The notes: generated by a model not told the origin, from the letters alone. A stretch of 64,000 nucleotides of DNA from Cedecea davisae DSM 4568 (GCF_000412335.2 NZ_KE161030.1:1206515-1270514); one strand, 5' to 3'; positions 26,582 to 36,557 are shown, counted from the first letter of the stretch. Translations and numbers: made by a program.

Positions 26582-28303
26582 TTACCGGAACCAGTTGGTT
26601 TTCGCCAGTTCGATAACTTCGTCGCCCCTCCCGCTGATGATGGCACGCAGCATGTACAGGCTGAACCCTTTGGCCTGTTCAAGTTTGATTTGCGGGGGAA
26701 TGGCCAGCTCTTCTTTCGCCACCACAACGTCAACCAGTACCGGGCCGTCGGTACTGAAAGCCTGTTCCAGCGCCGAATTCAGATCTTCCGGTTTTTCAAC
26801 GCGAATGCCGGTAATGCCGCAGGCTTCGGCGATGCGGGCAAAGTTGGTGTCCTGTAGTTCGGTGCCGTCGGTAAGGTAGCCTCCGGCTTTCATCTCCATC
26901 GCGACAAAGCCGAGCACGCTATTGTTAAACACCACGATTTTGATCGGGAGCTTCATTTGTGCCACGGACAGGAAGTCGCCCATCAGCATGCTGAAGCCGC
27001 CGTCGCCGCACATCGCCACTACCTGGCGGTCCGGCGCGGTGGCTTTAGCGCCCAGCGCCTGCGGCATAGCGTTAGCCATTGAACCGTGGTTGAACGAGCC
27101 GAGCAGGCGGCGCTTGCCGTTCATCTTCAGGTAGCGTGCCGCCCAGACGGTAGGCGTGCCTACGTCGCAGGTGAAAATGGCATCGTCCGCCGCATAATGG
27201 CTGATTTGCTGTGCCAGATATTGAGGGTGAATCTGCTTGCCTTCGCTCGGTTTAGCCAGCTCGTCCAGCCCTTCGCGAGCCTTGCGGTAATCCTCCAGCG
27301 CTTTGTCGAGGAAGCCGCGGTCGGTTTTTTCTTCCAGCAGCGGCAATAGAGCGCCAAGCGTGGCTTTGATATCGCCCACCAGCGCCATATCCACCTTACT
27401 GTGCGCCCCGATGCTGCCGGGATTGATATCGATCTGGATGATTTTGGCATCCGTTGGGTAGAACGCCCGGTAAGGGAACTGGGTGCCGAGCAGGACTAGC
27501 GTATCGGCGTTCATCATGGTGTGGAAGCCGGAAGAGAAACCGATTAGCCCGGTCATGCCGACATCGTAAGGGTTGTCGTACTCAACGTGCTCCTTGCCGC
27601 GCAGGGCGTGAACAATGGGAGCTTTTAGCGTGGCGGCCAGCTGTAACAGCTCTTCGTGCGCCCCGGCGCAGCCGCTACCGCACATCAGGGCGATATTGCT
27701 GTTGTAGCGCAGCAACTGAGCCAGTTTTTTCAACTCATCGTGATGCGGGACGACAACCGGCTGCGGAGCCGGATACCAATTTGTGGTAGCGGTTTCCGGG
27801 GCGAGCTTGAGCGCCACATCCCCCGGCAGCACGACCACGGAGACGCCGCGGTTGAGCACGGCTTTACGCATGGCAATCGCCAGCACCTGCGGAATTTGCT
27901 CCGGGGAGGAGACCAGCTCGCAGTAGTGGCTGCATTCGCGGAACAGCTCTTCGGGGTGGGTTTCCTGGAAATAGCCGCTGCCGATTTCGCTGGAGGGAAT
28001 ATGTGCCGCAATAGCCAGCACCGGCACGCGGTTGCGGTGGCAGTCATAAAGCCCGTTAATCAGGTGCAGGTTGCCCGGCCCGCAGGAGCCAGCGCAGACC
28101 GCCAGTTCGCCGGTAAGGTGCGCTTCGGCCCCGGCGGCAAAGGCGGCGACTTCTTCATGCCGCGTCGGCATCCATTTTATGGTGCCCATACGGTTAAGGC
28201 TGTCGCTGAGCCCGTTAAGCGAGTCCCCGGTGACGCCCCAAATACGTTTGACGCCCGCGCTCTCAAGAGTTTTGGCCAGCCAGGCCGCTACGGTTAGTTT
28301 CAT
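26582..28303 (-). CDS. poxB: Pyruvate:ubiquinone oxidoreductase (pyruvate oxidase) PoxB
   Basis: The 573-residue peripheral membrane flavoenzyme decarboxylates pyruvate to acetate and CO2 and passes electrons to ubiquinone. It has the thiamine diphosphate enzyme layout: N-terminal Pyr domain with [17 protein letters not shown]-binding middle, and PP domain with the TPP motif [14 protein letters not shown] ending VVFNNS. The C-terminal amphipathic membrane-binding tail [27 protein letters not shown] is present. It normally depends on RpoS in stationary phase. A DoxX gene is divergent at its 5' end. Confidence 0.96.
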   Translation of the reverse strand: MKLTVAAWLAKTLESAGVKRIWGVTGDSLNGLSDSLNRMGTIKWMPTRHEEVAAFAAGAEAHLTGELAVCAGSCGPGNLHLINGLYDCHRNRVPVLAIAAHIPSSEIGSGYFQETHPEELFRECSHYCELVSSPEQIPQVLAIAMRKAVLNRGVSVVVLPGDVALKLAPETATTNWYPAPQPVVVPHHDELKKLAQLLRYNSNIALMCGSGCAGAHEELLQLAATLKAPIVHALRGKEHVEYDNPYDVGMTGLIGFSSGFHTMMNADTLVLLGTQFPYRAFYPTDAKIIQIDINPGSIGAHSKVDMALVGDIKATLGALLPLLEEKTDRGFLDKALEDYRKAREGLDELAKPSEGKQIHPQYLAQQISHYAADDAIFTCDVGTPTVWAARYLKMNGKRRLLGSFNHGSMANAMPQALGAKATAPDRQVVAMCGDGGFSMLMGDFLSVAQMKLPIKIVVFNNSVLGFVAMEMKAGGYLTDGTELQDTNFARIAEACGITGIRVEKPEDLNSALEQAFSTDGPVLVDVVVAKEELAIPPQIKLEQAKGFSLYMLRAIISGRGDEVIELAKTNWFR

Positions 28304-28416
28304 CGGTTTTCCTTGTCCAGGGTGATAGCGCTTACAAGCTTAGTTCAAATCCCGGTAAGGGCCGGTAAAACCCTGCCAGAAACTGGGGCTATTTGTTACC
28401 GAATATTAAGTGTAAA

Positions 28417-28431
28417 TTATTCTCGTTATCA
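28417..28431. promoter_or_regulatory. Fur-box-like sequence upstream of the DoxX gene
   Basis: TTATTCTCGTTATCA matches ten of fourteen defined positions of the Fur 7-1-7 core TGATAAT-N-ATTATCA, with an intact right half. It ends 22 nt before the DoxX start, where it would overlap the likely promoter or leader. Confidence 0.35.
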
Positions 28432-28453
28432 TTTTAAAAGGGTGGCAATTCAT

Positions 28454-28888
28454 ATGGTTACTAAATTGTTAAATGCAGTGAATGGCGCGCTAAATAAAGA
28501 CGATCTGGGAAAATTATTGCTGCGCCTGGCGGTAGGTGGGCTGATGCTGTTCCACGGCCTGCACAAGCTATTTGGCGGCGTGGGCGGGATTAAAGGCATG
28601 TTGGCCTCGCACGGCGTGCCGGAATTTGTTGCTTATGGCGTGCTGCTGGGAGAAGTTCTTGCGCCGCTGTTTATCATCCTGGGGATCCTGACGCGGCTGT
28701 CTGCGCTCGGTCTGGCCTGTACGATGATTGTTGCCTGGCTGCTGGTGGGCGTGGGTGAAACCTTTATGCTGGATAAAACCGGCGCCTGGGGTATTGAAAG
28801 CCTGATGTACTTCTTCCTCGGGGCGCTGGCGATTGCCTTCTGCGGGGCGGGGCGCTATTCGCTGGCCGGGAAGTCAGCCTGGCGGTAG
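28454..28888 (+). CDS. DoxX-family inner membrane protein
   Basis: The 144-residue protein has four predicted membrane helices and the DoxX family pattern LLLRLAVGGLMLFHGLHKLFGG, FVAYGVLLGEVLAPLFIILGILTRL and GAWGIESLMYFFLGALAIAFCGAGRYSL. Characterised relatives are linked to membrane redox or oxidative stress systems, but no reaction is assigned. ATG 28454 was chosen as it starts the homologous region; an extended frame upstream to 28313 has no supporting features. It lies between poxB and hcr, where E. coli K-12 has no gene. Confidence 0.85.
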   Translation: MVTKLLNAVNGALNKDDLGKLLLRLAVGGLMLFHGLHKLFGGVGGIKGMLASHGVPEFVAYGVLLGEVLAPLFIILGILTRLSALGLACTMIVAWLLVGVGETFMLDKTGAWGIESLMYFFLGALAIAFCGAGRYSLAGKSAWR

Positions 28889-28891
28889 GGG

Positions 28892-28922
28892 AAAAAGAGG
28901 CGCTCCTTTGAGCGCCTCAGTT
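28892..28922. terminator. Bidirectional terminator between the DoxX gene and hcr
   Basis: GAGGCGCTC (28897-28905) and GAGCGCCTC (28910-28918) form a 9-bp stem with loop CTTT. It has A-rich sequence on the left (U-tract for hcr) and TTATTTTA on the right. Confidence 0.85.
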
Positions 28923-28925
28923 ATT

Positions 28926-29894
28926 TTAGGCCAGAACCAAATCGCCCTGCGGCTGGCAGGAGCAGGCCAGCACGTAGCCGTCGGCAATCTCCTCTTCGGT
29001 TAAGGTCATGGTGCTGGTGACGCTATAGTCGCCGGAAATAACCTTCGTTTTACAGCAGCCGCAGACGCCAGCGCGGCAGGCGGCATTCACCGGTACGCTG
29101 TTGCTTTCCAGCGCAGTCAGCAGCGTGCTGCCCACCGGCGCGTAAAATTCACGCATTGGCTGGAGTGTCGTAAATTTCAGGCCGCTTTGCGCCGGAGCGG
29201 AGGCTGGCGTGAAGAATTTCTCCTGGTAAAACGCCGTAACGCCAAGCTGCTTCACCTCGCGTTCAACCAGCTCCATATAAGGCGCCGGGCCGCAGGTCAT
29301 GACGGTGCGTGCGGCAATATCCGGCACGGCAGCCAGAAGCTCGCGGCTCAATCTCCCGGAGATAAATCCGTGAGCGGCGTTGGTCTCGGCTACCAGCGTG
29401 ACCGGATAGTTACGCCATTCGTCAGCAAAAATTACGTCCTGAGGCGAGCGTACATTGTAAATCACCTGTACATCCGCCTGCGGACGATGTTTCGCCAGCC
29501 AGCGTCGTATTGCCATAATCGGGGTTACGCCGCAGCCCGCCGCCATCAGGAGATAGCTATCGGCGGCGATATTTTCGCAGCTAAATTCCCCCTGCGCTTC
29601 GGAAAGCCACAGATAGTCACCGGCTTTTACTTCTCCGGTCAGCCACTGCGAACCCGCGCCGCTCTCGATGCGGCGCACCGTCAGGGTGATGAATTCACTC
29701 AGGCCCGGCGTGGAAGAGAGCGTGTAAGCCCTCAACGTTTCGCTGCCGTTGCGAACGCTTACCAGGGCGTACTGTCCGGCTTTGTAAGGATAAAAGTCGT
29801 GATTAATCAGCGACAACGTCCAGACGTCCTGCGTCTCCTGGTGAATATGGTGTACCTGCATGCGGTAAGGACAAAGCGGCGTTGGCATGGTCAT
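28926..29894 (-). CDS. hcr: NADH oxidoreductase Hcr
   Basis: The 322-residue protein has a ferredoxin-NADP reductase-like FAD domain (LRAYTLSSTPG near residue 55), an NADH domain with LLMAAGCGVTPIMAI and TCGPAPYMELVE, and a C-terminal plant-type [2Fe-2S] domain with CRAGVCGCCKTKV and the later cysteine in LACSCQP. Hcr passes electrons from NADH to Hcp. It follows hcp after 9 nt in the same operon. Confidence 0.95.
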   Translation of the reverse strand: MTMPTPLCPYRMQVHHIHQETQDVWTLSLINHDFYPYKAGQYALVSVRNGSETLRAYTLSSTPGLSEFITLTVRRIESGAGSQWLTGEVKAGDYLWLSEAQGEFSCENIAADSYLLMAAGCGVTPIMAIRRWLAKHRPQADVQVIYNVRSPQDVIFADEWRNYPVTLVAETNAAHGFISGRLSRELLAAVPDIAARTVMTCGPAPYMELVEREVKQLGVTAFYQEKFFTPASAPAQSGLKFTTLQPMREFYAPVGSTLLTALESNSVPVNAACRAGVCGCCKTKVISGDYSVTSTMTLTEEEIADGYVLACSCQPQGDLVLA

Positions 29895-29903
29895 AGCAGT
29901 TCC

Positions 29904-31556
29904 TCAGGCGCTCATTAACTGTTGGATATCTTGCTCAACGGTGGTGATGGCGCGCAGGCCAAATTTCTCGTTAAGCACCGCCAGCAGGTTTGGCGTGAGG
30001 AAGCCCGGCGCGGTTGGACCGGTCACAATATTGGTCACGCCAAGAGACAGCAGGGTCAGCAGAATAACGATCGCTTTTTGCTCGAACCAGGAAAGTACCA
30101 GGCTGAGCGGCAGGTCGTTGACGCCGCAGCCCAGTTTCTCTGCGAGAGTCACAGCCAGAATGATTGCCGAGTAGGCGTCGTTGCACTGGCCTGCATCGAC
30201 CAGGCGCGGCAGGCCTTCAATGTTGCCGAAGTCCAGCTTGTTAAAGCGGTACTTGCCGCAGGCGAGGGTGAGGATCAGGCAGTCCTGCGGCACGCTGGTG
30301 GCGAAGTCGGTGAAATAGTTACGTTCCCCGCGCGCGCCGTCGCAGCCGCCCACCAGGAAAATGTGGCGCAGTTTTTCGCGGCTCACCAGATCGATGAGCG
30401 TGTCGGCCGCGCCCAGCAGGGTCTGACGGCCAAAGCCGACGGTTATCAGATGTTCGATTTCGCTATACGGGAAGCCAGCCATCTGCTGAGCCTGGGTAAT
30501 CACCGGGCCGAAGTTATCTCCTTCGAGGTGGCTGACGCCCGGCCAGCCGACGATGCTGCGGGTCCAGATACGGTCGTCATAAGCGCCGACGGTTGGGTCG
30601 ATGATGCAGTTGGAGGTCATCACGATTGGGCCAGGGAAGCGGGCGAATTCGCTTTGCTGATTCTGCCAGCCGCTGCCGTAGTTGCCGACCAGATGTTTAA
30701 ATTTACGCAGTTCCGGGTAGCCGTGCGCGGGCAACATTTCACCGTGGGTATAGACGTTGACGCCTGTGCCTTCCGTTTGCTCCAGCAGGTTGTAGAGGTC
30801 TTTGAGGTCGTGGCCGGAAATCAGAATACACTTGCCTGCCACCGGGCGCACGTTGACCTGAGTCGGCGTTGGGTGGCCGTATTTGTCGGTTTCGCCGCGA
30901 TCCAGGATGCTCATCACTTTGAAGTTCATCTGGCCGATTTCCATCGAGCACTCCAGCAGAGCCCCCATATCCGCAGGCCAGGTACCGAGCCAGGCCATAA
31001 TTTTGTGATATTCAGCATAGATTTCGTTGTTGTACTGGCCGAGGACGTGCGCGTGCTCCATGTAGGCGGCGGCACCTTTCATGCCGTACAGGCACAGCAG
31101 ACGCAGGCCCAGAATATCTTCCCCGATGGCGGCTTTGTCGCGGTTTGGGGTGAATTCAGCCGCCTGGCGTTGCAGGTCGCCGAGATCGCTGCTGACCAAC
31201 TGAAGGTCGGCCATTGGGTTGGCAACGGTTGCCGCCGGGTCAACGGCTAAGGTGCGGCTTTTGAGGCTTTCGCGCATGGCAATGGCGTCGCGCGCGTAGC
31301 CGACGATGCGAGCGGAGTCGAAGTTAACGTTGGTCAGCGTGGAGAAGAAAGCGCGAGGGGCGAAGTTATCAATATCATGATCGATAATTCCGCGTTCACG
31401 AGCGGCAACCGCCCAGGCGGAAAGCCCCTGCAAAGTGGCGATCAGCAGATCCTGCAGATCTGAAGTCTGAGCCGTTTTGCCGCAGACGCCCTGAGCGTAA
31501 GCGCAGCCGTCGCCCGCCGGGGTACGGATAGTTTGTTCGCATTGCACACAAAACAT
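29904..31556 (-). CDS. hcp: Hydroxylamine/nitric oxide reductase, hybrid cluster protein Hcp
   Basis: The 550-residue cytoplasmic protein carries an N-terminal Fe-S site (C3, C6, C18, C25 in [13 protein letters not shown]...[10 protein letters not shown]) and a hybrid 4Fe-2S-2O cluster domain, with [36 protein letters not shown] and [11 protein letters not shown] supplying ligands. Hcp reduces nitric oxide at low concentration and has been reported to act as an S-nitrosylase. ATG 31556 was preferred over GTG 31562 because AAGG lies at the right distance. FNR and NsrR sites upstream predict anaerobic, NO-derepressed expression. Confidence 0.96.
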   Translation of the reverse strand: MFCVQCEQTIRTPAGDGCAYAQGVCGKTAQTSDLQDLLIATLQGLSAWAVAARERGIIDHDIDNFAPRAFFSTLTNVNFDSARIVGYARDAIAMRESLKSRTLAVDPAATVANPMADLQLVSSDLGDLQRQAAEFTPNRDKAAIGEDILGLRLLCLYGMKGAAAYMEHAHVLGQYNNEIYAEYHKIMAWLGTWPADMGALLECSMEIGQMNFKVMSILDRGETDKYGHPTPTQVNVRPVAGKCILISGHDLKDLYNLLEQTEGTGVNVYTHGEMLPAHGYPELRKFKHLVGNYGSGWQNQQSEFARFPGPIVMTSNCIIDPTVGAYDDRIWTRSIVGWPGVSHLEGDNFGPVITQAQQMAGFPYSEIEHLITVGFGRQTLLGAADTLIDLVSREKLRHIFLVGGCDGARGERNYFTDFATSVPQDCLILTLACGKYRFNKLDFGNIEGLPRLVDAGQCNDAYSAIILAVTLAEKLGCGVNDLPLSLVLSWFEQKAIVILLTLLSLGVTNIVTGPTAPGFLTPNLLAVLNEKFGLRAITTVEQDIQQLMSA

Positions 31557-31568
31557 AATCACACCTTA

Positions 31569-31591
31569 AAGTTATATTTAGAATACATGTT
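31569..31591 (-). promoter_or_regulatory. NsrR site of hcp-hcr
   Basis: An imperfect 11-1-11 inverted repeat, in - strand direction AACATGTATTC and AAATATAACTT around a central T. It matches the NsrR pattern AAGATGYATTT-N-AAATRCATCTT at about 18 of 22 positions. It lies 13-35 nt before the hcp start. Confidence 0.65.
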
Positions 31592-31650
31592 TAAGGTTAG
31601 AGCGAGCTTTATAAGCTGAAAAGGACTTTTTGGCGCAACTTAAAAGGAGC

Positions 31651-31664
31651 TTGATGTAGCTCAA
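31651..31664 (-). promoter_or_regulatory. FNR site of hcp-hcr
   Basis: TTGATGTAGCTCAA (reverse complement TTGAGCTACATCAA) matches nine of ten defined bases of TTGAT-N4-ATCAA. Its centre is about 72 nt upstream of the middle of the NsrR site, in keeping with the distant FNR site known for E. coli hcp. Confidence 0.75.
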
Positions 31665-31697
31665 TTTTGGCGGTAGCGGACTACCGCCAATGAGGTA

Positions 31698-32597
31698 TCA
31701 CGAGGCGAAGAAGGCAATAAGTAGCGGAGTGAGCAGGCTAAGAATAAAGCCGTGAACGATGGCGGCAGGAACAATTTCGACGCCGCCGCTGCGCTGTAAA
31801 ACCGGCAGCGTAAAGTCCATAGAAGTGGCTCCGCACAGGCCAAGCGCCGTCGAGCGGCTGCGGCGTACCAGACCCGGGATCAGCATTATTGCCAGCAACT
31901 CTCGCACCAGATCGTTAAAGAAGGTGGCGCTGCCGATAACCGGCCCGTAAGACTCGGTCATCAGGATGCCCGAAAGAGAATACCAGCCGAAGCCGGAGGC
32001 CATCGCCAGCCCGGTTTTGATCGGCAGGCCGAGGATCAGGGCGTTAATCGCGCCGCCAACCAGCGAGCTGAGCACCACCACAATAGCAACAATCATCCCG
32101 CGCCGGTTGAGAACGATTTGCTTAAAGGTCATGCCGCTGTTTCTGAGCTGGATACCCACCAACAGCAGAAGGAAGATGAGCGTGTATTCGCTGGCTTCGG
32201 TGGCGTATTTAAGCAGTTCGAACCCGGTCAGACCCAGCAGAAAACCCAGCGCTACCACGCCGCACAGCTGCAAGGACTCCAGCGCCATTGCGAGGCGAGA
32301 AGGTAATTTTTCCTGCTTATGCTGGTGGTGCCACGGCAGCGAGCGCTCAAGCAGCAGCAGCCCGGCGGCGTTACACAGCAGAATGACCACCACGCTGATT
32401 GCCGAATAGTGCAGAATAGTCAACAGGTTGCTCGCCAGGTTATCGAGAAAAGCGAGGCTGATGCCCATAAAAAACAGGATCACATAAACAATCCAGCTGA
32501 GCAGGCGGTTGATAAGCCTTAACAGGCTGGTTTGTTTGAGCGGAATGAGGTAACCGACGATCAGCGGCACCAGGATAATTAATAATCCCGAAAACAT
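31698..32597 (-). CDS. lysO: L-lysine exporter LysO
   Basis: The 299-residue inner-membrane protein has about eight hydrophobic segments and the LysO (DUF340) family sequences GLAMASGFGWYSLSGILMTESYGPVIGSATFFNDLVRE and CGATSMDFTLPVL. It exports L-lysine and its toxic analogue thialysine in E. coli. Length equals that of E. coli. No clear ARG box was seen in the 145 nt upstream. A 10-bp hairpin (TTGGCGGTAG/CTACCGCCAA, 31667-31690) lies just beyond the stop, without a U-tract. Confidence 0.93.
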   Translation of the reverse strand: MFSGLLIILVPLIVGYLIPLKQTSLLRLINRLLSWIVYVILFFMGISLAFLDNLASNLLTILHYSAISVVVILLCNAAGLLLLERSLPWHHQHKQEKLPSRLAMALESLQLCGVVALGFLLGLTGFELLKYATEASEYTLIFLLLLVGIQLRNSGMTFKQIVLNRRGMIVAIVVVLSSLVGGAINALILGLPIKTGLAMASGFGWYSLSGILMTESYGPVIGSATFFNDLVRELLAIMLIPGLVRRSRSTALGLCGATSMDFTLPVLQRSGGVEIVPAAIVHGFILSLLTPLLIAFFAS

Positions 32598-32711
32598 GAG
32601 GGCGACAATCCTTGCAGGTAAAATGTAACGGCGAATGTCACACTACCGAAAGAAATGAAGCGAGTAAAGGTGAAGAAAAAGAGGGGGTTGGCGAAGCAGC
32701 AGGGAAAATAT

Positions 32712-32733
32712 CAGGCTCGCCTGAGCGAGCCTG
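32712..32733 (-). terminator. Terminator of aqpZ
   Basis: CAGGCTCGC and GCGAGCCTG form a 9-bp stem with loop CTGA. In the - direction it is followed by ATATTTTCC. It lies 10 nt beyond the aqpZ stop. Confidence 0.8.
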
Positions 32734-32742
32734 AATAAAACG

Positions 32743-33438
32743 TTAGCTACGTTTTTCCAGCAGGGTGCGGTAAATAACCCCGCCGAGGATCCCACCGATA
32801 ATTGGCATGACCCAGAATAGCCACAGCTGATCCAGCGCCCATCCGCCCTGGAAAATAGCCACGGCGGTGCTACGAGCCGGGTTAACGGAGGTATTAGTTA
32901 CCGGAATGCTAATCAGGTGGATTAAAGTCAGCGCCAGGCCAATAGCAATTGGCGCAAAGCCCGGAGCGGCAAATTTGTCGGTCGCACCGTGAATGACAAT
33001 TAAGAAGCCGCAGGTTAATACGATTTCAATAACAATTGCCGACAGCATGGAGAAACCGCCAGGTGAATGCTCGCCGTAGCCGTTAGAAGCAAAACCGCTC
33101 GCCGCTGCATCGAAACCAGCTTTACCGCTGGCGATTAAATAAAGCACACCCGCAGCAACAATACCGCCGATTACCTGAGCAATGATGTAGCCAATAACGT
33201 CTTTGGCCGGGAAGCGGCCGCCGGCCCACAGGCCGAGAGTGACTGCCGGGTTAAAATGGCCGCCAGAGATATGGCCAACCGCAAATGCCATAGTGAGAAC
33301 GGTTAAACCGAAGGCCAGCGCAACGCCGGCAAAACCAATCCCTAATTCCGGGAATGCTGCCGCTAATACTGCGCTACCGCAGCCACCAAATACCAGCCAA
33401 AACGTTCCGAAGAACTCGGCCGCTAATTTTCTGAACAT
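32743..33438 (-). CDS. aqpZ: Aquaporin Z
   Basis: The 231-residue water channel has six membrane helices and two half-helix NPA motifs, [10 protein letters not shown] near residue 63 and [15 protein letters not shown] near residue 186. The narrow selectivity filter residues typical of strict aquaporins appear conserved (an Arg after the second NPA, His in the LIHLISIPV helix). [19 protein letters not shown] at the start fits AqpZ; the in-frame start at 33444 adds only MV. It is monocistronic with its own terminator. Confidence 0.96.
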   Translation of the reverse strand: MFRKLAAEFFGTFWLVFGGCGSAVLAAAFPELGIGFAGVALAFGLTVLTMAFAVGHISGGHFNPAVTLGLWAGGRFPAKDVIGYIIAQVIGGIVAAGVLYLIASGKAGFDAAASGFASNGYGEHSPGGFSMLSAIVIEIVLTCGFLIVIHGATDKFAAPGFAPIAIGLALTLIHLISIPVTNTSVNPARSTAVAIFQGGWALDQLWLFWVMPIIGGILGGVIYRTLLEKRS

Positions 33439-33835
33439 AACCACCTCTGCTAAAAATCCACGAATAATCTGCGTTAGTGCAGTTACCGCTAATTCACCGT
33501 CATTAAGTGAATGACGAAAGTAATATTAAATGCGCGCTAATATTAGGTATTTCGTCAATTCGCCACCAGCACAATAAATTCAATTAATTTGATTTAGGGC
33601 AATGAGGTGTTATTCCTTTTATGAGGGTGGGTGTCAGAAGTATAGATTATCTTTGAATGAAGTAAGAATAATCCTGATAAGGAAAATAAATTCCCGTGAA
33701 GAAAGAAACAGCCTGCGGCCAGGTCCGGCAGTTTAGCGTTGTAACGCTTTGACATTGTGCGGTTACATTGGCATCGCGCTTGCCGCTATACTCGGAAAGA
33801 ACGATGGAATTTAAGCTGCTGGCACAGGAGGGAAT
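33439..33835 (+). promoter_or_regulatory. aqpZ-ybjD divergent intergenic region
   Basis: No gene was found in this AT-rich, roughly 400-nt stretch. A possible ybjD promoter is TTACAT (33763-33768) and TATACT (33787-33792) with an 18-nt spacer. A 14-bp palindrome, AGCGTTGTAACGCT, lies upstream at 33735-33748. The ybjD ribosome site is AGGAGGGAAT. Confidence 0.4.
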
Positions 33836-35491
33836 ATGTTTCTCGAGCGGGTAGAGATTGTTGGCTTTCGCGGTATTAACCGGCTGTCGTTAATGCTTGA
33901 GCAAAACAACGTGCTGATTGGCGAGAATGCCTGGGGTAAGTCGAGCCTGCTGGATGCTCTGACGCTGCTGCTTTCCCCACATCGCGAGCTGTATCATTTT
34001 GTACGTGAAGACTTTTATTTTCCGCCCGGAGATATGCACGGCCGCGAGAGCCATCTGCATATCATCCTTACTTTCCGCGAGGCGGCTTCCGGCCACCATT
34101 TAGGGCGACGCTATCGCAACCTTGCTCCCGTTTGGGTTGCTGGCAATGACGGGTTCCACCGTATCCATTATCGCCTTGAGGGCGAGCTGGGTGAAGAGAA
34201 TACCGTGCTGACGCTGCGTAGCTTCCTCAATGCAAACGGTCAGCCGCTGGAGCTGGAACAAATCGACGACCTGGCGCTGCATATCACCCGGCTTAACCCG
34301 GTATTGCGGCTGCGGGATGCCCGCTTTATGCGGCGTTTGCGTAACGGCAGCATGCCCGAAATGCCGGAAACGGAGCTGACGGCGCGGCAGCTGGATTTCC
34401 TCGCCCGCGAGCTGGTGTCGCGCCCTCAAAACCTTACTGATTCCCAGCTGCGCCAGGGGCTTTCCGCGATGGTGCAGTTGCTGGAGCATTATTTCTCCGA
34501 GCAGGGCGCCGTTGCCCATCAGCGGCTCATTCGGCGACGCTCCCACGACGAGCAAAGGAGCTGGCGCTATCTCGACGTGATTAACCGTATGATCGACAAG
34601 CCCGGCAGCCGCTCGCACCGGATGATTCTGTTGGGGATGTTTTCTACTCTATTGCAGGCGAAGGGGAGCGTGGCGCTGGATCGTGATGCCAGGCCGCTGC
34701 TGCTGGTGGAAGATCCTGAAACGCGCCTGCACCCGATTATGCTGTCGGTGGCCTGGCATCTGCTGAATTTGCTGCCGCTGCAAAAAATCACCACCACCAA
34801 TTCAGGCGAATTGCTTTCTCTTACGCCGGTAGAGCAGGTTTGCCGCCTGGTGCGCGAGTCCTCTAAAGTCGCTGCGTGGCGGCTTGGACCGGGAGGCATG
34901 AGCGCCGAAGACGGCCGACGCATTGCGTTTCATATCCGCTTTAACCGGGCTTCTTCGCTATTTGCCCGCTGCTGGCTGCTGGTTGAAGGAGAAACGGAAG
35001 TCTGGGTGATGAACGAGCTGGCACGTCAGTGCGGGCACCATTTTGATGCCGAAGGGGTGAAGGTGATTGAATTTGCCCAGTCGGGGCTGAAGCCGCTGAT
35101 CAAATTTGCCCGCCGCATGGGAATCGAGTGGCATGTGCTGGTGGACGGCGACGAAGCGGGTAAAAAATATGCCGCGACGGTGCGAGGGATACTGGACAAC
35201 GACCGCGACCAGGAGCGGGATCATCTTACCGCGCTACCGGCGCTGGATATGGAGCACTTTATGTACCGTCAGGGCTTTTCCGATGTTTTTCATCGCGTAG
35301 CGCAATTGCCCGAAAACGTGCCAATGAACCTGCGCCGGGTGATAACCAAAGCGATTCATCGTTCGTCGAAACCGGATCTGGCCATTGAGGTTGCTATGGA
35401 GGCCGGGCGCAGAGGCGTGGATGCTGTGCCGCCCCTGCTGAGAAAAATGTTTTCCCGGGTACTTTGGCTGGCTCGCGGCCGGGCGGATTAA
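33836..35491 (+). CDS. ybjD: OLD-family ATP-dependent endonuclease-like protein YbjD
   Basis: The 551-residue protein has an N-terminal ABC-type ATPase with Walker A GENAWGKSS at residues 29-37 and Walker B LLLVEDPETRLHP near residue 288, followed by a TOPRIM nuclease domain with CWLLVEGETEVWVMNELA near residue 380 and HVLVDGDEAGKKYA near residue 435. That order is that of OLD (overcoming lysogenization defect) nucleases; the family carries DUF2813. It is conserved in E. coli at this place, so it is likely a core gene. Its role in repair or phage resistance is not established. Confidence 0.9.
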   Translation: MFLERVEIVGFRGINRLSLMLEQNNVLIGENAWGKSSLLDALTLLLSPHRELYHFVREDFYFPPGDMHGRESHLHIILTFREAASGHHLGRRYRNLAPVWVAGNDGFHRIHYRLEGELGEENTVLTLRSFLNANGQPLELEQIDDLALHITRLNPVLRLRDARFMRRLRNGSMPEMPETELTARQLDFLARELVSRPQNLTDSQLRQGLSAMVQLLEHYFSEQGAVAHQRLIRRRSHDEQRSWRYLDVINRMIDKPGSRSHRMILLGMFSTLLQAKGSVALDRDARPLLLVEDPETRLHPIMLSVAWHLLNLLPLQKITTTNSGELLSLTPVEQVCRLVRESSKVAAWRLGPGGMSAEDGRRIAFHIRFNRASSLFARCWLLVEGETEVWVMNELARQCGHHFDAEGVKVIEFAQSGLKPLIKFARRMGIEWHVLVDGDEAGKKYAATVRGILDNDRDQERDHLTALPALDMEHFMYRQGFSDVFHRVAQLPENVPMNLRRVITKAIHRSSKPDLAIEVAMEAGRRGVDAVPPLLRKMFSRVLWLARGRAD

Positions 35492-35513
35492 CATCCCGGC
35501 CTGCTGAGCTGGT

Positions 35514-36461
35514 TTAGAAGTGAGAGTTGATGCTGCTCATCATGCCGTCCAGCAGCTCGTAGCGGCGGCGGTATTCCGCACGTTTTTTACTCGCAATGTC
35601 TTCCAGCGGCTTACGTTCCACTTTAGACGGCAGGGCAAACAGGCCGTCAGGGCGGAGTTCGCCGCTCATAGACAGCCAGAAACTGTCATAGTCGGCGTGT
35701 AAGCTGTCTTTTTTCTTTTTCTCATAGCGCCATGAGCGATAGATATGGGTGCTGTTACTCACCGCCAGGAGGCGCTCTGCATCGAGAAGTTTGGCCAGCT
35801 CGCAGGCAACTTCGAGCAGCATGCGTTTTGGGAACAGGCCGTGGCAGGCCTTGGTAGCGGCCTGAATGGCTTCGTGCGGAACCCAGGGCTTTGCCCCCTG
35901 CAGGCAGCCGATGAACAGCGTGTTTTTGCCTTCGAACTGGTTAAGGGTGAAGGTCATTCGCGCCAGCGGAACCCCGTCTTCATTACAGAAGTTGAGGAAA
36001 GACTCGCCTTCCTTGCCTTCCAGGTCATGGGAACTGAGATCGACAAACATCAGCTCGTTGTTTTTACCTACCAGAGTTGCCAGGCGATATCCTTCTGTCG
36101 AGAAGTGGCCGTTAAGCAATTTTTTCGGCATCTTCTCGTTAATTTTCTGGTAGTGGTAACCGATAGTATCGCGCGTATCCTTGCGGTTAAGGGGCAGCGC
36201 AATGTAGGGGCGATGCAGGCGGCAAGGCAGACCCTGCTGGGCTTTCAGCATGCTGGCCAGATGCGGCTGGCGGGCGAGGGTATTCATCAGGCTGATGGTA
36301 TGCAGTGGCATCACCAGCGAGCGTAAAATAAACTTGCGGCGATAAGCCTTTTTGCCCCAGGATGCACCCGGCTGCCACTCTCCCGTTGCTAACGAAAGGA
36401 AGAGTTTCCAGCCAGTCTGTGGCAGGGTTTCGGTGACATGAGCGGCAGCAATCTGGGACAT
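35514..36461 (-). CDS. ybjX: YbjX, VirK/DUF535 family protein
   Basis: The 315-residue basic protein belongs to the DUF535 family with Salmonella SomA and Shigella VirK, with AYRRKFILRSLVMPLHT, PLNRKDTRDTIGYHYQKINEKMP and the SNSTHIYRSWRYEKKKKDSLHADYDSFW segment. Family genes are linked to PhoP control and envelope or peptide-resistance phenotypes; the reaction is unknown. Its 5' side faces macA across 141 nt that contain a PhoP direct repeat. Confidence 0.9.
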   Translation of the reverse strand: MSQIAAAHVTETLPQTGWKLFLSLATGEWQPGASWGKKAYRRKFILRSLVMPLHTISLMNTLARQPHLASMLKAQQGLPCRLHRPYIALPLNRKDTRDTIGYHYQKINEKMPKKLLNGHFSTEGYRLATLVGKNNELMFVDLSSHDLEGKEGESFLNFCNEDGVPLARMTFTLNQFEGKNTLFIGCLQGAKPWVPHEAIQAATKACHGLFPKRMLLEVACELAKLLDAERLLAVSNSTHIYRSWRYEKKKKDSLHADYDSFWLSMSGELRPDGLFALPSKVERKPLEDIASKKRAEYRRRYELLDGMMSSINSHF

Positions 36462-36557
36462 AATAAAAACCTGAATTCAACTAAGATGGCGTTATTTCAC
36501 CACGTCGGATGTCAACCGATATTCAATCACTGTTACACTTCTTCACATTGTGCAGTT

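Noticed and set aside
29922-31250. 442-codon open frame on + strand opposite hcp
   Set aside because: It mirrors the codon structure of hcp, has no ribosome site or family motif, and hcp is intact on the other strand.
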